A stretch of 64,000 nucleotides of DNA, taken from assembly GCF_021130785.1 (NCBI RefSeq), contig NC_060210.1, forward strand, positions 188,860,501 through 188,924,500, written 5' to 3'. The DNA is from Homalodisca vitripennis. Taxonomy: Eukaryota; Arthropoda; Insecta; Hemiptera; Cicadellidae. Position numbers and translations under genes: made by a program. This document shows positions 12,887 through 22,555 of this stretch, piece by piece. The notes beneath the pieces are model-generated. The model did no database searches. It was not told where the DNA came from and worked only from the letters and a program-made list of their open reading frames with translations. The first letter of the stretch is position 1; each line of letters starts with the position of its first letter.

Positions 12887-13003
12887 TGCAGCATTAGTTA
12901 GTATCGTCGAGTGTTTAATGAACATTCCTTTAAAAGACGCAGCATTTATTGATGGGATAAGACGTTTAAGGGAACAGGCAGCTTATTTGACAAAACGGGA
13001 CAG
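12887..13003 (+). CDS. Candidate internal exon, 39 codons, unidentified gene
   Basis: A pyrimidine-containing acceptor ends 'gtgatttcag' at 12886, and a donor CAG|GTAGGC begins at 13004. Between them 117 nt are open, in a phase 2 to phase 2 frame with no stop. The conceptual peptide is amphipathic and charged, including MNIPLKDAAF and GIRRLREQAA, and looks like an alpha-helical segment. No family is recognised and partner exons were not found. A mariner transposase fossil begins about 110 bp downstream, but this peptide does not resemble a mariner N-terminus. It could be a chance open segment. Confidence 0.3.
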
Positions 13004-13116
13004 GTAGGCTATATACAGGAGATTAAACCGTTGAGAAAGCATTCAAAACCGGTTTTTTAAAAAATCCCAAAAGGTCTGAGAGGGAACGGGGACGTGATTT
13101 GATCCCTAAGTATACA

Positions 13117-13500
13117 GTTCACAAAGGTTTAAAGAAATGACTTAAACTTAATGGTTAAAAACTTCAGCTACTGTATGCTTTGAAGCCAGATGACAAATTA
13201 AAGAGTTATGACTTTGCTGTATGAAATTGGACTGGATAAACATTTTATAACTGAATTGTTTCTAGTGTTCAGGCTACCTTTTACTTGTCTGGAAATTTAC
13301 ATCGTCTTAACGTTCGTATATTGAACACTTAAAGCAACGAATCAGAGCTGCGACTGAATCAGTTACCTGATCAAAATATGGGAGGAGATCAATGTTTCCT
13401 TGGTCGTCTGCAGGGCGACTCATGATGCTCATGTTGAGTTCAGAAACACTGACGTGAAACTCTTAAATCCTATGTTAATCTCATTCTTGTGTGTGACATG
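13117..13500 (+). pseudogene. Mariner-like transposase fossil, internally deleted
   Basis: Reading through stops and frame shifts, the stretch shows blocks typical of insect mariner transposases. First comes a segment like 'LQLLYALKPDDK' (about 13163-13200), then 'ATFYLSGNLHRLNVRI' corresponding to the block after the first catalytic Asp (about 13270-13325). Next it jumps directly to the C-terminal 'RIRAATESV' (about 13340) and 'WEEINVSLVVCRATHDAHVEF' region (about 13380-13445). The catalytic middle, including the second Asp and the WPPRSPD block, is missing. Several in-frame stops are present. It is dead. The terminal repeats were not located, and the foldback element at 13539 lies just past its 3' end. 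Confidence 0.75.
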
Positions 13501-13538
13501 ACTTTATGGACACATTTTTTATAAATAGAATATGTTAA

Positions 13539-13789
13539 AGTTAACCTTTACGAGCGCTCAAGTGATCTGAGCTTGAATTTAGGTACTATCTCGAGGGATG
13601 GATTTCTTCTTTCGCCAGAATTGCGGGGATGGATGGTGACGATCTGTCACGCGATCTGAGGTCGGGGAAGTACCGATCGGAAATGCCCCTGGCCATCAGT
13701 GCAGAATTCGGTGTCAATTCTGGCGAAAAAAAGAAAGGACAGTACCCAAAATCAAGCTCATATCACGTGAGCGCTCGTAAAGGTTAACT
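13539..13789. mobile_element. Foldback/MITE with TTAA flanks
   Basis: A 251-bp element has inverted repeats of about 95 bp beginning AGTTAACCTTTACGAGCGCT at both ends. Directly flanking TTAA tetranucleotides lie at 13535-13538 and 13790-13793. TTAA duplication is known for piggyBac and Kolobok transposases. The interior contains the motif 'ggtactatctcgagggatg', also present inside the otherwise different MITE at 8890-9327 and, in related form, at 20440-20460. The end and TTAA form a palindrome, so the exact border is not certain. Confidence 0.65.
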
Positions 13790-13872
13790 TTAACTTTGGT
13801 ACAGCTAGTAACACACTTATGATAACCTTATCTAAACCTGCTTAAGATAATAACAAGTAAGTTGATAAGAAA

Positions 13873-14119
13873 GTAGCCAGGGAAAAATTTGGGAGGGGGG
13901 TCAAGACAACTGATATTTTCCCAAAGTGGACAGAAAATAAGGACTCATTTTGTTCCTTAAAAAGCTCTTGACCCGTACCCGTGTTGAGAACGATCTTTCA
14001 GCAGTACATGTCAGTAATACTGAATTATTTAAATAATAATAATCGTTTACTAAAAAGTAATTGAAACATTTGAAAATTTAGAGGGGGGCCCGGACCCGTT
14101 GGACCCCTTCCCTGGCTAC
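13873..14119. mobile_element. Short-TIR element, 'GTAGCCAGGG' ends
   Basis: 'gtagccagggaa' at 13873 is mirrored by 'ttccctggctac' ending at 14119. Next to the ends are G-rich and C-rich stretches ('gggaggggggtc', 'ggggggcccggacccgttgg'). This end sequence is common in small non-autonomous insect DNA transposons. Target duplication was not resolved. Confidence 0.45.
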
Positions 14120-15124
14120 GTCCTTGGTAGTATATAGGAAAAGAGTGGTCTCCGTATATAAAATGAACTTTGGAACATTGTTTTTAATAGTTTTTAATGG
14201 CTAACTTAATAAAATTCGTTGAGAAAATGGAATAGTACCAATAAATAAATATAACTAGTGACTGAGCGTTAGCTAAGTAATTAATTCGAAATTGATTCAA
14301 TAACTACGTATCAACTCTGTATGCCTTCCCGCATATGATCTCAATAACTGTTGTAAGTTATATACAAGAAGTATACATAAACTGAAGAGCTCAGGGAGCT
14401 CAGGTGCCCATTGGAATTAAAAAAAGAATTAACAGTTTCAATTGGTAGCTTATGACTGTCCAGTCGCTAGCATCAAGCAAGATCCGCCATCACAGAACAC
14501 TTGCTAACAATAGTATACAGACGTCTATTCCAGTTAATGTCTGATATGTCCATTATTATACATCATATTTAAAAACTGTTTTTTTCTCATAAACCAAAAC
14601 CACATATTATTTATCTTTGGCTTTACAATAGAAGGAAGTACTAAGGAACCATTTTAATTCGAAGAATTTCGTTCATAAATTGCAAAAAAAATTAACATTA
14701 AAATATTTCAAAAAGTTAGTTTTTTTGTTTTAATCTATTGAATTACGTATCGTAGTTCGCTGAATCAATGTTAAGCTTGCAACAAAAGAAGCAATGTTTT
14801 ATGCACAGACAGAATGGGAGTGCCTCAAAATGTATAGACACATTTATCTGTACTTTCAACATATCTGTAAAATATATTTTTCTCATTTTTAGGGGGTACT
14901 TCAAATCGCGTACTTCGGTGTCTTACCTGCCTTCGAAATACCTTTCTGTGTACGCCACTGTATAACTAACCTGTGTGGTGTACTAGTGAACAAAATAGGA
15001 GTTTCTTGTTCAATGAAAAGTCCACAAGTTCAAACAAATTCACATTTTAGGGATGTTCCATTCATCAACGGCTTCACTAAACTCGGGAAAAACGTTCAAC
15101 GGGTAAAAACAAACTCGTGGGTCT
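14120..15124. other. Non-coding stretch
   Basis: No gene is supported. Open frames at 14768-14965 and 14986-15183 lack domain features, and the second runs into a dispersed repeat. Confidence 0.4.
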
Positions 15125-15290
15125 GGACAATTTTTATTTCTGTCCGTTTGTCCGCATGCTATCTAAAAAAAAATAACTCATGAATGGACTTGAAATTCGG
15201 CATGAGGCATCATTTTTAAATGAGCAATACCCAGTTAGATGAAGGTGCATGTTACTTTATGGGATTTGGCTGAGCGTTAGCGAATATTTG
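15125..15290 (-). repeat. Interspersed repeat family 'CGCTAACGCTCAGC', copy 2
   Basis: In reverse orientation to 10020-10290, it carries the family landmarks 'tttctgtccgtttgtccgca', 'gacttgaaattcggcatgag', 'aatgagcaatacccag' and 'ggctgagcgttagcgaa'. It is one of the best preserved copies here. Confidence 0.7.
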
Positions 15291-17286
15291 TACATCAGTG
15301 TGGGTAAACATGGCAACAGGAAATTGTGTAGACAGTCTTAGCCCGCATGACAAAAAATCAGTCTTATGGAGGTTTTTACCCAGTTACTACGTTGTATAGA
15401 GGCGTTTTTATCATTGAGTGTTCCAAAAGTTTCAAAGGGATTTGAAAAATTCGTCTTATCGAAGTTCGACTGTAAAAAGTAAGCTACTACTAGTACATAC
15501 TTAATCTGAATAAAAAGCATTTTTTAAAGTAAACTATTAATATTGGAAAATGAGGAAATAATAAAATTTAAATAACATATTTTCAATACCAAGTTGGAAA
15601 CTCAAGTTCATTGATAAAAGAGTAAATAATTATCAATATAAAAATAATCTATAAACTTAATCAATCAAGAAGTAAACGTTTAAGCATACTGTTTAATAAA
15701 TGGTGTTAAAAATCAATGTTTTTTTAGGATGAAGACGATGTTATTAGGAAAGACGATTTAAGGCTAAATGTTTGTGGAGAGGCTGCGAAGTGGCATCTTC
15801 GAGACATCGAAAGTTGGCTGGGCGAGCGCGCTACGCTGCAAGTCTATTTATAGAACTGCGAACCGCTTACTACCGGATTTATCAATTCGTTATCATTTAA
15901 CGCTGGCTTTTCTGGGAATTTTATGGAGACGTTGAGGTACAGAGATTAATGTACATAGAAGAATGTGTTTGTACATTCAAACATATAAAACTTCACTTAA
16001 CAATGCTTAAATAACATAACCTAAAATTAATGGTGACTTATTTTAGTTATACACTAGAGTAGAGACAAGTTAATCTCCACTATTTCCTAACATGGCATGT
16101 TTTGTAACACTTAAGAATCTGAAAGCAGGTTCAGATCACTCAACAATGCTTAAATCTGTACTATCTGAAATGAATAGCAATTCGTCTGAAATTGTATCAA
16201 AAGGCAATATTCGGGATGTTGATATTTACTAAAATGTCCAGACCTGGAGTGTTTTAGTATCTCAAAATGTTTTAACATACTGGCAAAAACCTTTCCGTTG
16301 TTTTTACCCAAACAATTTATTAAGTTGTCACTATTATTTAGCCCACACATAATGTACGTAAGATGACCTAAAAGATACAACCATGGCTCCGATATTGATT
16401 TTGATTAGCGGAAATCAAACTTGGATCGTGTGCTTGGCACCTACCCACCATCGGGGGTACATTGGCAGAGACATTTATTTCCAAATCAGCACCTCGTAAA
16501 TCTATTGACGTAGCAAAGGCATAAAGGAGCTTATCATGTTGTAGCAGTATATGTATGCAGACATTGAAATATGACCAAAACGTACCATAAACTAAAGTAA
16601 AATATTTGGCTACAATGTTTTTTTTTAAATTTACGAATACCTACCCTCTATGTATTTCAGGTAAAATTTAAAAATATAAAGGACAAAACAGTGACGTTGG
16701 GTGTTAAATGAGAGTTTCTCTATGAACAAACATATTTTTGCTACACACACTTCCCACTTCTGGCTTCCAAAAGTGTCATCAATACTTGTTTAATATTTTC
16801 CAATTCCGAAACTGTAAAACGCCGTAAATTACTAATTAAATCAACTTTATGTGTCACCAGAAAAAAGCGAACTGTGAAAAGTTCAAACTAAAAAAAAAAA
16901 AAAAAAAAAACTAGTAATAATAACCAAATTGACATTGAAAGGATTAAAAGTGTGGAGGGAAAAGTTTTTGAACCGTAGCTTCCTAGTTGGTGTTACTTCC
17001 CTTTATTGATTTTGTGTGTGTGAAAATATATAGGCGACAAACTAAATAGATATATACGAGCTGTGGAGTTGAACTTGAAGAAGTGGTGACTGAGAAACGG
17101 TCTATGTACAGTTAATTATTTAGAATTAGTCAAGTAAATGTACATAACATTACAAAAACGCCAGCGCTACCCTCCGGGAGGCTTGAAATGTTGAACTGGA
17201 CAATGACATGTAAACATCGTAAATCGTTCATGCTTTTCTCAATCTGTCTTCTTGTTAAAACGAATACTAGGCTATCCATGGGCATA
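15291..17286. other. Non-coding stretch
   Basis: No supported gene. A GC-richer patch at 15720-15860 has an acceptor-like 'tttttttag' followed by about 41 open codons, but no donor or similarity. A poly-A run lies at about 16891-16910. Open frames at 15338-15520 and 16150-16380 are unsupported. Confidence 0.4.
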
Positions 17287-17288
17287 TA

Positions 17289-17973
17289 CAGGGTGCCCCG
17301 TAACTCTCTCGACAAATGTATACCACGTTATTGGTCAGGTGAAGACAAACATATTATTTTCACCATACGAAAATGGGCCTGTGATGCTTAGTTTCCCATC
17401 TGTCTGTCTGTAGTGTCTTTTTCATTCCAAAAATTAATATCTTCCAAAAATAATAGATTAAATTATACAAAATTGGCTGAAATGTTTACAATAACAAGAC
17501 CAGTTACTGAAAAAATGTATGAAATTATCTTTAGTATTTTTCAAAATGACGGCCATTAAAACTCTTAAAATATTAAAAACCAGCAATTTTTCTCAAGACT
17601 TACAAGAATAGAAGTTTTCAGAGGATTTAATAACAAATATAATGACTCCGAAATTATTTAAATCGAATAATAAATAACTGATTTAGAGCAGATTTACTGT
17701 GACAAGACATGGCCCACATTGATAGCTGCTGTTTATTCAGTTTTGTATTGTTGGCTACAACTATGAGAACCTCAATTATTGTATAATTTTGTGTGCTAAA
17801 TTTTGCAATTTAATTTATTATTTATAAAGATATTAATTTGTTATAAAAAACATATACAGATAGACAGATGGGAAACTAAGCATCGGAGACCCATGTTCAT
17901 ACGGTGAAATATGTTTGTATTGACCTGAGCAATGACGTGGTATACCTTTGTCCAGAGCGTTACGGACACCCTG
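17289..17973. mobile_element. Tc1/mariner-type MITE, TA flanks, 'CAGGGTG' ends
   Basis: A 685-bp element has imperfect inverted repeats of about 120-130 bp: 'cagggtgccccgtaactctc' at the left, mirrored by '...gcgttacggacaccctg' at the right. TA dinucleotides flank it at 17287-17288 and 17974-17975. The arms share 'tttccatctgtctgtctg'-like blocks. TA target and CAGGGTG ends fit the Tc1/mariner (ITm) superfamily. No transposase is encoded. It shares its terminal heptamer with the elements at 29935 and 44668. Confidence 0.85.
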
Positions 17974-19329
17974 TATAAGAAGGGGGCTCAGTGGATTAAG
18001 CCCATTCTCCGCGAAATTTAAAAAAACCAAACTTTAAAATTGCACCCAGTTGATTTACACAAGAACACATTTATGATGATTTAAAGATCAAAAGATTCTT
18101 GAGCCACTATTTTTGGAGGTTATTTAATATTTTTTAAACACCGCAGTTTGTCAGCTCCGCCGGATATGTCTACATAAATCACTGGGCTATACCAATTATA
18201 AAAATATTGTAAATTTATCTCGCATAGTCTCTAAACAATTTCTACAAGCTTGGGAAAACGTATTTGTTCTTTCTTCATAAGAATCTTAGCTTAATGTTGT
18301 AGAAATATAATAATACTTTCCACCATGGCGTTGTGAGTTGTTTATAAACGTAGCTTAGACTGGGAGTAGCGAATATAAAAGCACAATAATTAAGTCCAGA
18401 AAACATTATGAATAATAAAGAAAATTAGGTGCAAGGTACATACTTAGTTATCGACAATGAATTCGTACATATACATTTTTCAATATAAAAATACTTCACT
18501 AACAGAAAGTAGGTTACTATAGATTAAGGGTGGTGCCATTTTGTCACTGAGAAAGAAGTTTGACCGCACAACTGGAAGTCAAGGTCGTCAATTCTTCCTA
18601 GCTGACAAAGTTTTCTTTATTCACACAGTTTCATTCACCAACTTTAGAAAATAAACTTAACATTTAGGCATAATATTTTGAAACACTATCAATTACAAAT
18701 CAACATTAATTTTTGCTATAACCTCAATACCTCAAGAACGTAGTTTATGAATGCAATTAATTGTCAGCATTGTTTAGTTATAAAAATTAAACATATGCTT
18801 TAATTTACTGTTCCTCTAACAAAGTAAATATTAAGGTTTGGACGGAATAAATAATAATAATGCTTGTTTCCTAAGCAAGCGAGATAATAATATTTGTTTA
18901 ATTAAACCTTTTCAGAAGACGATATTCACGAGAGTTTCTAACATCCACTTTATTTATTTATTCTAACACTCACATGCTAAATAAAAATAAATGCTACGAT
19001 ACAAAAAAAGCGCATAGAATAATTTGCTTGGTAATAAAGTAACTTTGTATTTATGTTTTTCTAATAATGCTATTCTTTACGGAAGTCTAGCCTTTCATAT
19101 ATTGGTACTTACCCTTGAAATAACGTTTTCAAATAAAATGTTTATTCAACGAAACTGAAATATTTGTAAACAAAAACATAAAAGGTAAAAACAGTTCGAA
19201 CAGAACAATGTGAAAAAGGCAAGCTATTTAGAACGGTGTGGTAAAGGATTTGTTGTAAATTTATCTTAAAGACAGCTAGACCATTAGTTGGTTGAAAATA
19301 GTTGGTGGAAATATTTTTGGCAAGCTTAC
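17974..19329. other. AT-rich non-coding stretch
   Basis: No gene or clear repeat is recognised. Confidence 0.4.
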
Positions 19330-19790
19330 GCACTTGCGTTCGTCCTCCGCAGCTTTCAGACTCCGACTTCTGTTCTAGAAATACACTGACAACACACGCA
19401 GTCCTACGTCCAATTCACGCACAATATGGCGACAGGGCAGTGCAACACAGCGGAATCTGGCCTATCATAACCTCAAAATGCACTTAATACGTTAATCGTT
19501 ATTAGATAACTGCCCCGCTCATTTATACTGCTCCTATACGCACATTTATACGTACACATACGCACCTGAAACCTGGTGTAGTGCGCCGACTTGTGCATGA
19601 GAACTGACGACCGCTCTATTTTATTTTTAGTGACAGTGACTTCGACAGTTTTAGGCTTTAAGAGCACTGATTGTGCGCCAGATCGGCCGCAGGTTCCCGC
19701 GCGTACAACCGGAAATAGAACTCCGTCAGCTGCCAAAGCCGGATGCAGGTCTGCCAATGTCGGGGGCAAAATTAATGGTGCTAAGTTAAT
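19330..19790. promoter_or_regulatory. GC-rich island, possible promoter
   Basis: Base composition rises sharply relative to both flanks and CpG is frequent (e.g. 'gatcggccgcaggttcccgcgcgtac'-type sequence near 19680-19710). The other comparable island in the window, at 3650-4260, coincides with a first exon, so a promoter is plausible. No core promoter motif is certain. Confidence 0.3.
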
Positions 19791-19841
19791 GCTTTGGTTG
19801 GTATGACTGTTAAAATATTCCACAACAACGCTGAGAATCAA
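19566..19841 (-). CDS. Candidate first coding exon in a GC-rich island (92 codons)
   Basis: Inside a CpG-containing island (about 19330-19790) a minus-strand frame opens with ATG at 19841 and stays open 92 codons to a donor, TTTCAG|GTGCGT, with the GT at 19565-19564. The join is phase 0. The peptide starts with a hydrophobic stretch (ILSVVVEYF), has an Ala/Leu/Pro-rich middle (APLILPPTLA) and a Lys/Thr-rich end. There is no recognisable domain. A competing plus-strand frame (19591-19806) with a hydrophobic start overlaps it and could be the real one. The island itself may be a promoter with no coding exon. Confidence 0.28.
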
Positions 19842-19961
19842 AGCATAGATGTTTACAAAAGTAACTTAAGGGATATCTAAGCAAACCTACGTATATCAGT
19901 GCCGTAAACAAATTTATAGTATTGTAATCGTAGTTGTGGTGGGAAGAGTTGATTCAATGGG

Positions 19962-20973
19962 AATGTTGAGTTTAGCTCCAGTTTAGTGGACTAAAAGAGG
20001 AAAATGAATTCGTGCTACATTATATTCAAACAATTCGGTTACTCCACTGTGGGTCAGATTCCGTTATATGCCCCCAACGCTTGAACTTTTTTCAATGAAC
20101 TTAGAACGTTATAAAACGATGTAGTTGAGTAACAGAACCAACATTATGCCCCCAACGATAATTTTTTATTTACGGATGATTATAATGAATTACATTGGTT
20201 ACTAGCTAGGAAAAGAGCGTACTTACGTATTATATCGACCACACCACTACATTTTTCCAAACACAAAAATTCAACAAAAACTAACAATACAAAAAAAAAA
20301 CTGAACTCTTTATTGAAAAAAAAACACACCAAACTTGTTTTTATTCTTGATCACACTCCGCCACCCAAAATGCGAGTTCCTCCGGCCATCAGCGCGGGCG
20401 CTGCCGAAGCCCGCGCTGATGTCAACGAAAGAAAAACATCCCTCGAGATTATGCCTATCAGTAAAATATCAAATTCTAGAGGGGCTGATCAGAAATATAA
20501 ATTGAATTATAGTGGAAAGGCAATTATGTACCGTGCAAAAAACTTAAATAATCATGTGATGCCGCGCGGCCTGCCGTAATCGGGATTCTCGAGAAAAATA
20601 AGATAACAGCGACAACAATACCTGGAAATGCTTGTTGATTGATGGAATGTTATTTGTGTTCATTGAAAAAAGCGTTGGGGGCATATAACGGAATCTGGCC
20701 CCACTGTGCTTTACGATCGTGTTTATAACATCGTAATACGCTCAATTGTGCACCTGATGAGTCAACAAGAATACTTCTTCACCTAGATTGCACTATATTT
20801 TGTATCCTACGTGTCTCTGATGTCGAAACGATGCAAAAGTTCGTTTTGAGCTTCTTTGTAACTTTTTTTTATTTCTTCAGACGAACATGACTCCAGATTT
20901 CAGAAGTCAAGTCTGTGACAGCGTCAGTTTTCAGACGCTGCCCTAAGAGGAGAGTGAACTGGAAGTGTCAACA
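19962..20973. repeat. MITE family 'AGCTCCAGTT', copy split by a nested element
   Basis: The terminal motif 'gttgagtttagctccagttt' at 19962 and the opposite end 'taagaggagagtgaactgg' at about 20945-20963 bracket one copy. The internal module (acctgatgagtcaacaagaa, cttcacctagattgc, tgatgtcgaaac, acgaacatgactccagattt) lies at 20750-20930. The MITE at 20052-20700 has inserted into this copy, so this family is the older of the two here. Confidence 0.7.
20052..20700 (-). mobile_element. MITE with perfect 8-bp target duplication, copy 2 (nested)
   Basis: A 649-bp element starts GGTCAGATTCCGTTATATGC and ends with its inverted repeat (arms about 45 bp, including 'ccccaacgctt...ttttttcaatgaac'). It is flanked by exact direct repeats CCACTGTG at 20044-20051 and 20701-20708. 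Its core (20390-20510) is the reverse complement of 8970-9120 in copy 1, including the 'cgcgggc...gcccgcgctgat' hairpin and 'catccctcgaga'. The open frame at 20313-20579 crosses the hairpin and is not a gene. Confidence 0.85.
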
Positions 20974-21399
20974 AAGTAATAACCAACATGTAAATATAAA
21001 ATCCAATGGAAAAATTTATTGTCGTAAATCTGTGCCAGCATGATATTTACGTTTCTTGCTCGTAATTACAAACAACTTTTGTTTTAGCGTATAAATGGAG
21101 TTTTCAATTTTATTTTGCGGAAATTTTCCCCACATCTCTGCGTGATCCTCTACGGTTTCTACTTTAACGTGAAATGGTAAGCGTACGCTAGGCGTTAAAG
21201 ACTTCGTTGAGATTGCAAGCAGTCTATAGCACATTTCATTCTTGGAAATTCATTTTGTCAATATAGGAATGAAGTGCATGCAAAAATGTGTACAGATGAA
21301 ATCTATGTCAAGATATCTTGCCTTATTATTATATATTTTTTTCGTTAATTTGGGGTTTATAACAGTGCTTAAATAAGAAAGGTCTACACACCAAGCAAC

Positions 21400-21440
21400 A
21401 CTAGGTTAAGTGTTAGAGAGAGCTTCTTAGCCCTAACTTC
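21400..21440 (+). repeat. Fragment resembling the tail of the 5S-like SINE
   Basis: 'gttaagtgttagagagagct' followed by 'tcttagccctaact' matches, in reverse complement, the tail of the SINE at 62700-62907 (agttagagctaagaag, then cacttaac). No 5S-like head is seen here, so it is a remnant at most. Confidence 0.4.
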
Positions 21441-21639
21441 TCCTGGTAATATAAGTCATCTTTACCTCTTTACTATAATAAGGACCGGAATCCTGGTACT
21501 ATGACGTCACAGTACCCGTCCGACTCAGTGTTATATTTTTTATGGTTTCATTGCCAACATACCTATATGACCAATGTAAAACTGTTACAAACGATTAGCC
21601 AAACCCCATGGAGTGATATGTTCCATCGGCGGAAATGGT

Positions 21640-21780
21640 AGTACCTGTATAGAAATAAAGCATTATGCAAAAGTCTATATGTCTGTTTGTTCTCGAGATA
21701 CCGTGCAGATAGGTAGACATATATAAATTACGTATATCAGCTCCACGAGTGATAGGCTTCGCTAACGCTCAGCTAATACC
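21640..21780 (+). repeat. Interspersed repeat family 'CGCTAACGCTCAGC', copy 3
   Basis: It contains 'tatagaaataaagcattatg', 'aagtctatatgtctgtttg', 'gagataccgtgcagat' and 'taggcttcgctaacgctcag' in the family order. Upstream sequence back to about 21480 may belong to the same copy. Confidence 0.7.
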
Positions 21781-21974
21781 GTTAAAAGCCGTGAATCCTA
21801 AAATGGATCATGAGGAATATAATATATTTCAGAACGCAACTCGTTGACCACAAGTGGTGGATAGATAGAAACACACCTCTGATGAATTAACAGAAGAAAG
21901 TATACTCTTACATTCTTAGGTGGAGTGTGTTTTTAATCAAACAGGAAGTATTAATAAACATTATGATATTGATC

Positions 21975-22470
21975 AAAGTCAGCTTTCAGTTACGATATGA
22001 TAAAGAAAGAACAGAAAAGTCTTTAATACAATTAGATCAAGAGACTAAAGGCACAATAGAGCATCTTCAACTAGAATTAGTGCATAAAGAAAACTTAAAA
22101 TTAAAAGAGAAAATAGAGACACAAAAAAGAGATGTTACTTTAAAAATTCAGTTACTTTTAGTGACAGGAGCGAAAAGAATTCACAACAAAAAATCTGTAA
22201 AGACTGTCACATTTTGTCACAGGATATTTGTAACTTGAATCACAAAATAGCCACCTTAAAGTCCCTATCCTGAACTTGACCAAAAACTTAAGGATAAACT
22301 GAAAAAACTGGAAATAAACATTAAGGAAGTGGAAAAGAAAGCAGAGGATGCATCGACAAATCAGACAGAAATCACCAAGGTTCTAAGAATGGATTTAAGT
22401 ACCTTGAACTCTGAAAATAGCAAACCTAGTAAAAATCCTACAAAAATTAAAAAAGGCTATTTAGCGTTTT
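21975..22470 (+). pseudogene. Degraded coiled-coil protein, possibly retroelement ORF1
   Basis: Reading frames change twice, but the stretch codes almost continuously for a Lys/Glu/Leu/Ile-rich heptad pattern. First comes a segment around 'LRYDKERTEKSLIQLDQE' and 'KENLKLKEKIETQKRD' (21980-22140), then after a frame shift 'DCHILSQDICNLNHKIATLK' (about 22203-22262), then 'LDQKLKDKLKKLEINIKEVE' through an Asn/Ser/Lys-rich tail (22275-22460). In-frame stops separate the pieces, so it is broken. Long coiled coils of this type occur in ORF1 proteins of insect LINEs and in ordinary structural proteins; there is no zinc knuckle to decide. The right end of an 'AGCTCCAGTT' MITE follows at about 22510. 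Confidence 0.5.
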
Positions 22471-22509
22471 CTACAGATAACGTAGCTATGGTGGGAAGGG
22501 TTGATTGAT

Positions 22510-22555
22510 TGTGAACTAAGATGATGGTAAACTGGAGCTAAACTCAATATCAGCC
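22510..22555. repeat. Solo end of an 'AGCTCCAGTT' MITE
   Basis: 'gatggtaaactggagctaaa' and 'ctcaatat' match the right terminus of the copy at 25815-26412. No left end is nearby. Confidence 0.5.

Noticed and set aside
15721..15850. Acceptor-like 'tttttttag' followed by about 41 open codons
   Set aside because: No donor, no recognisable peptide and no partner exon.
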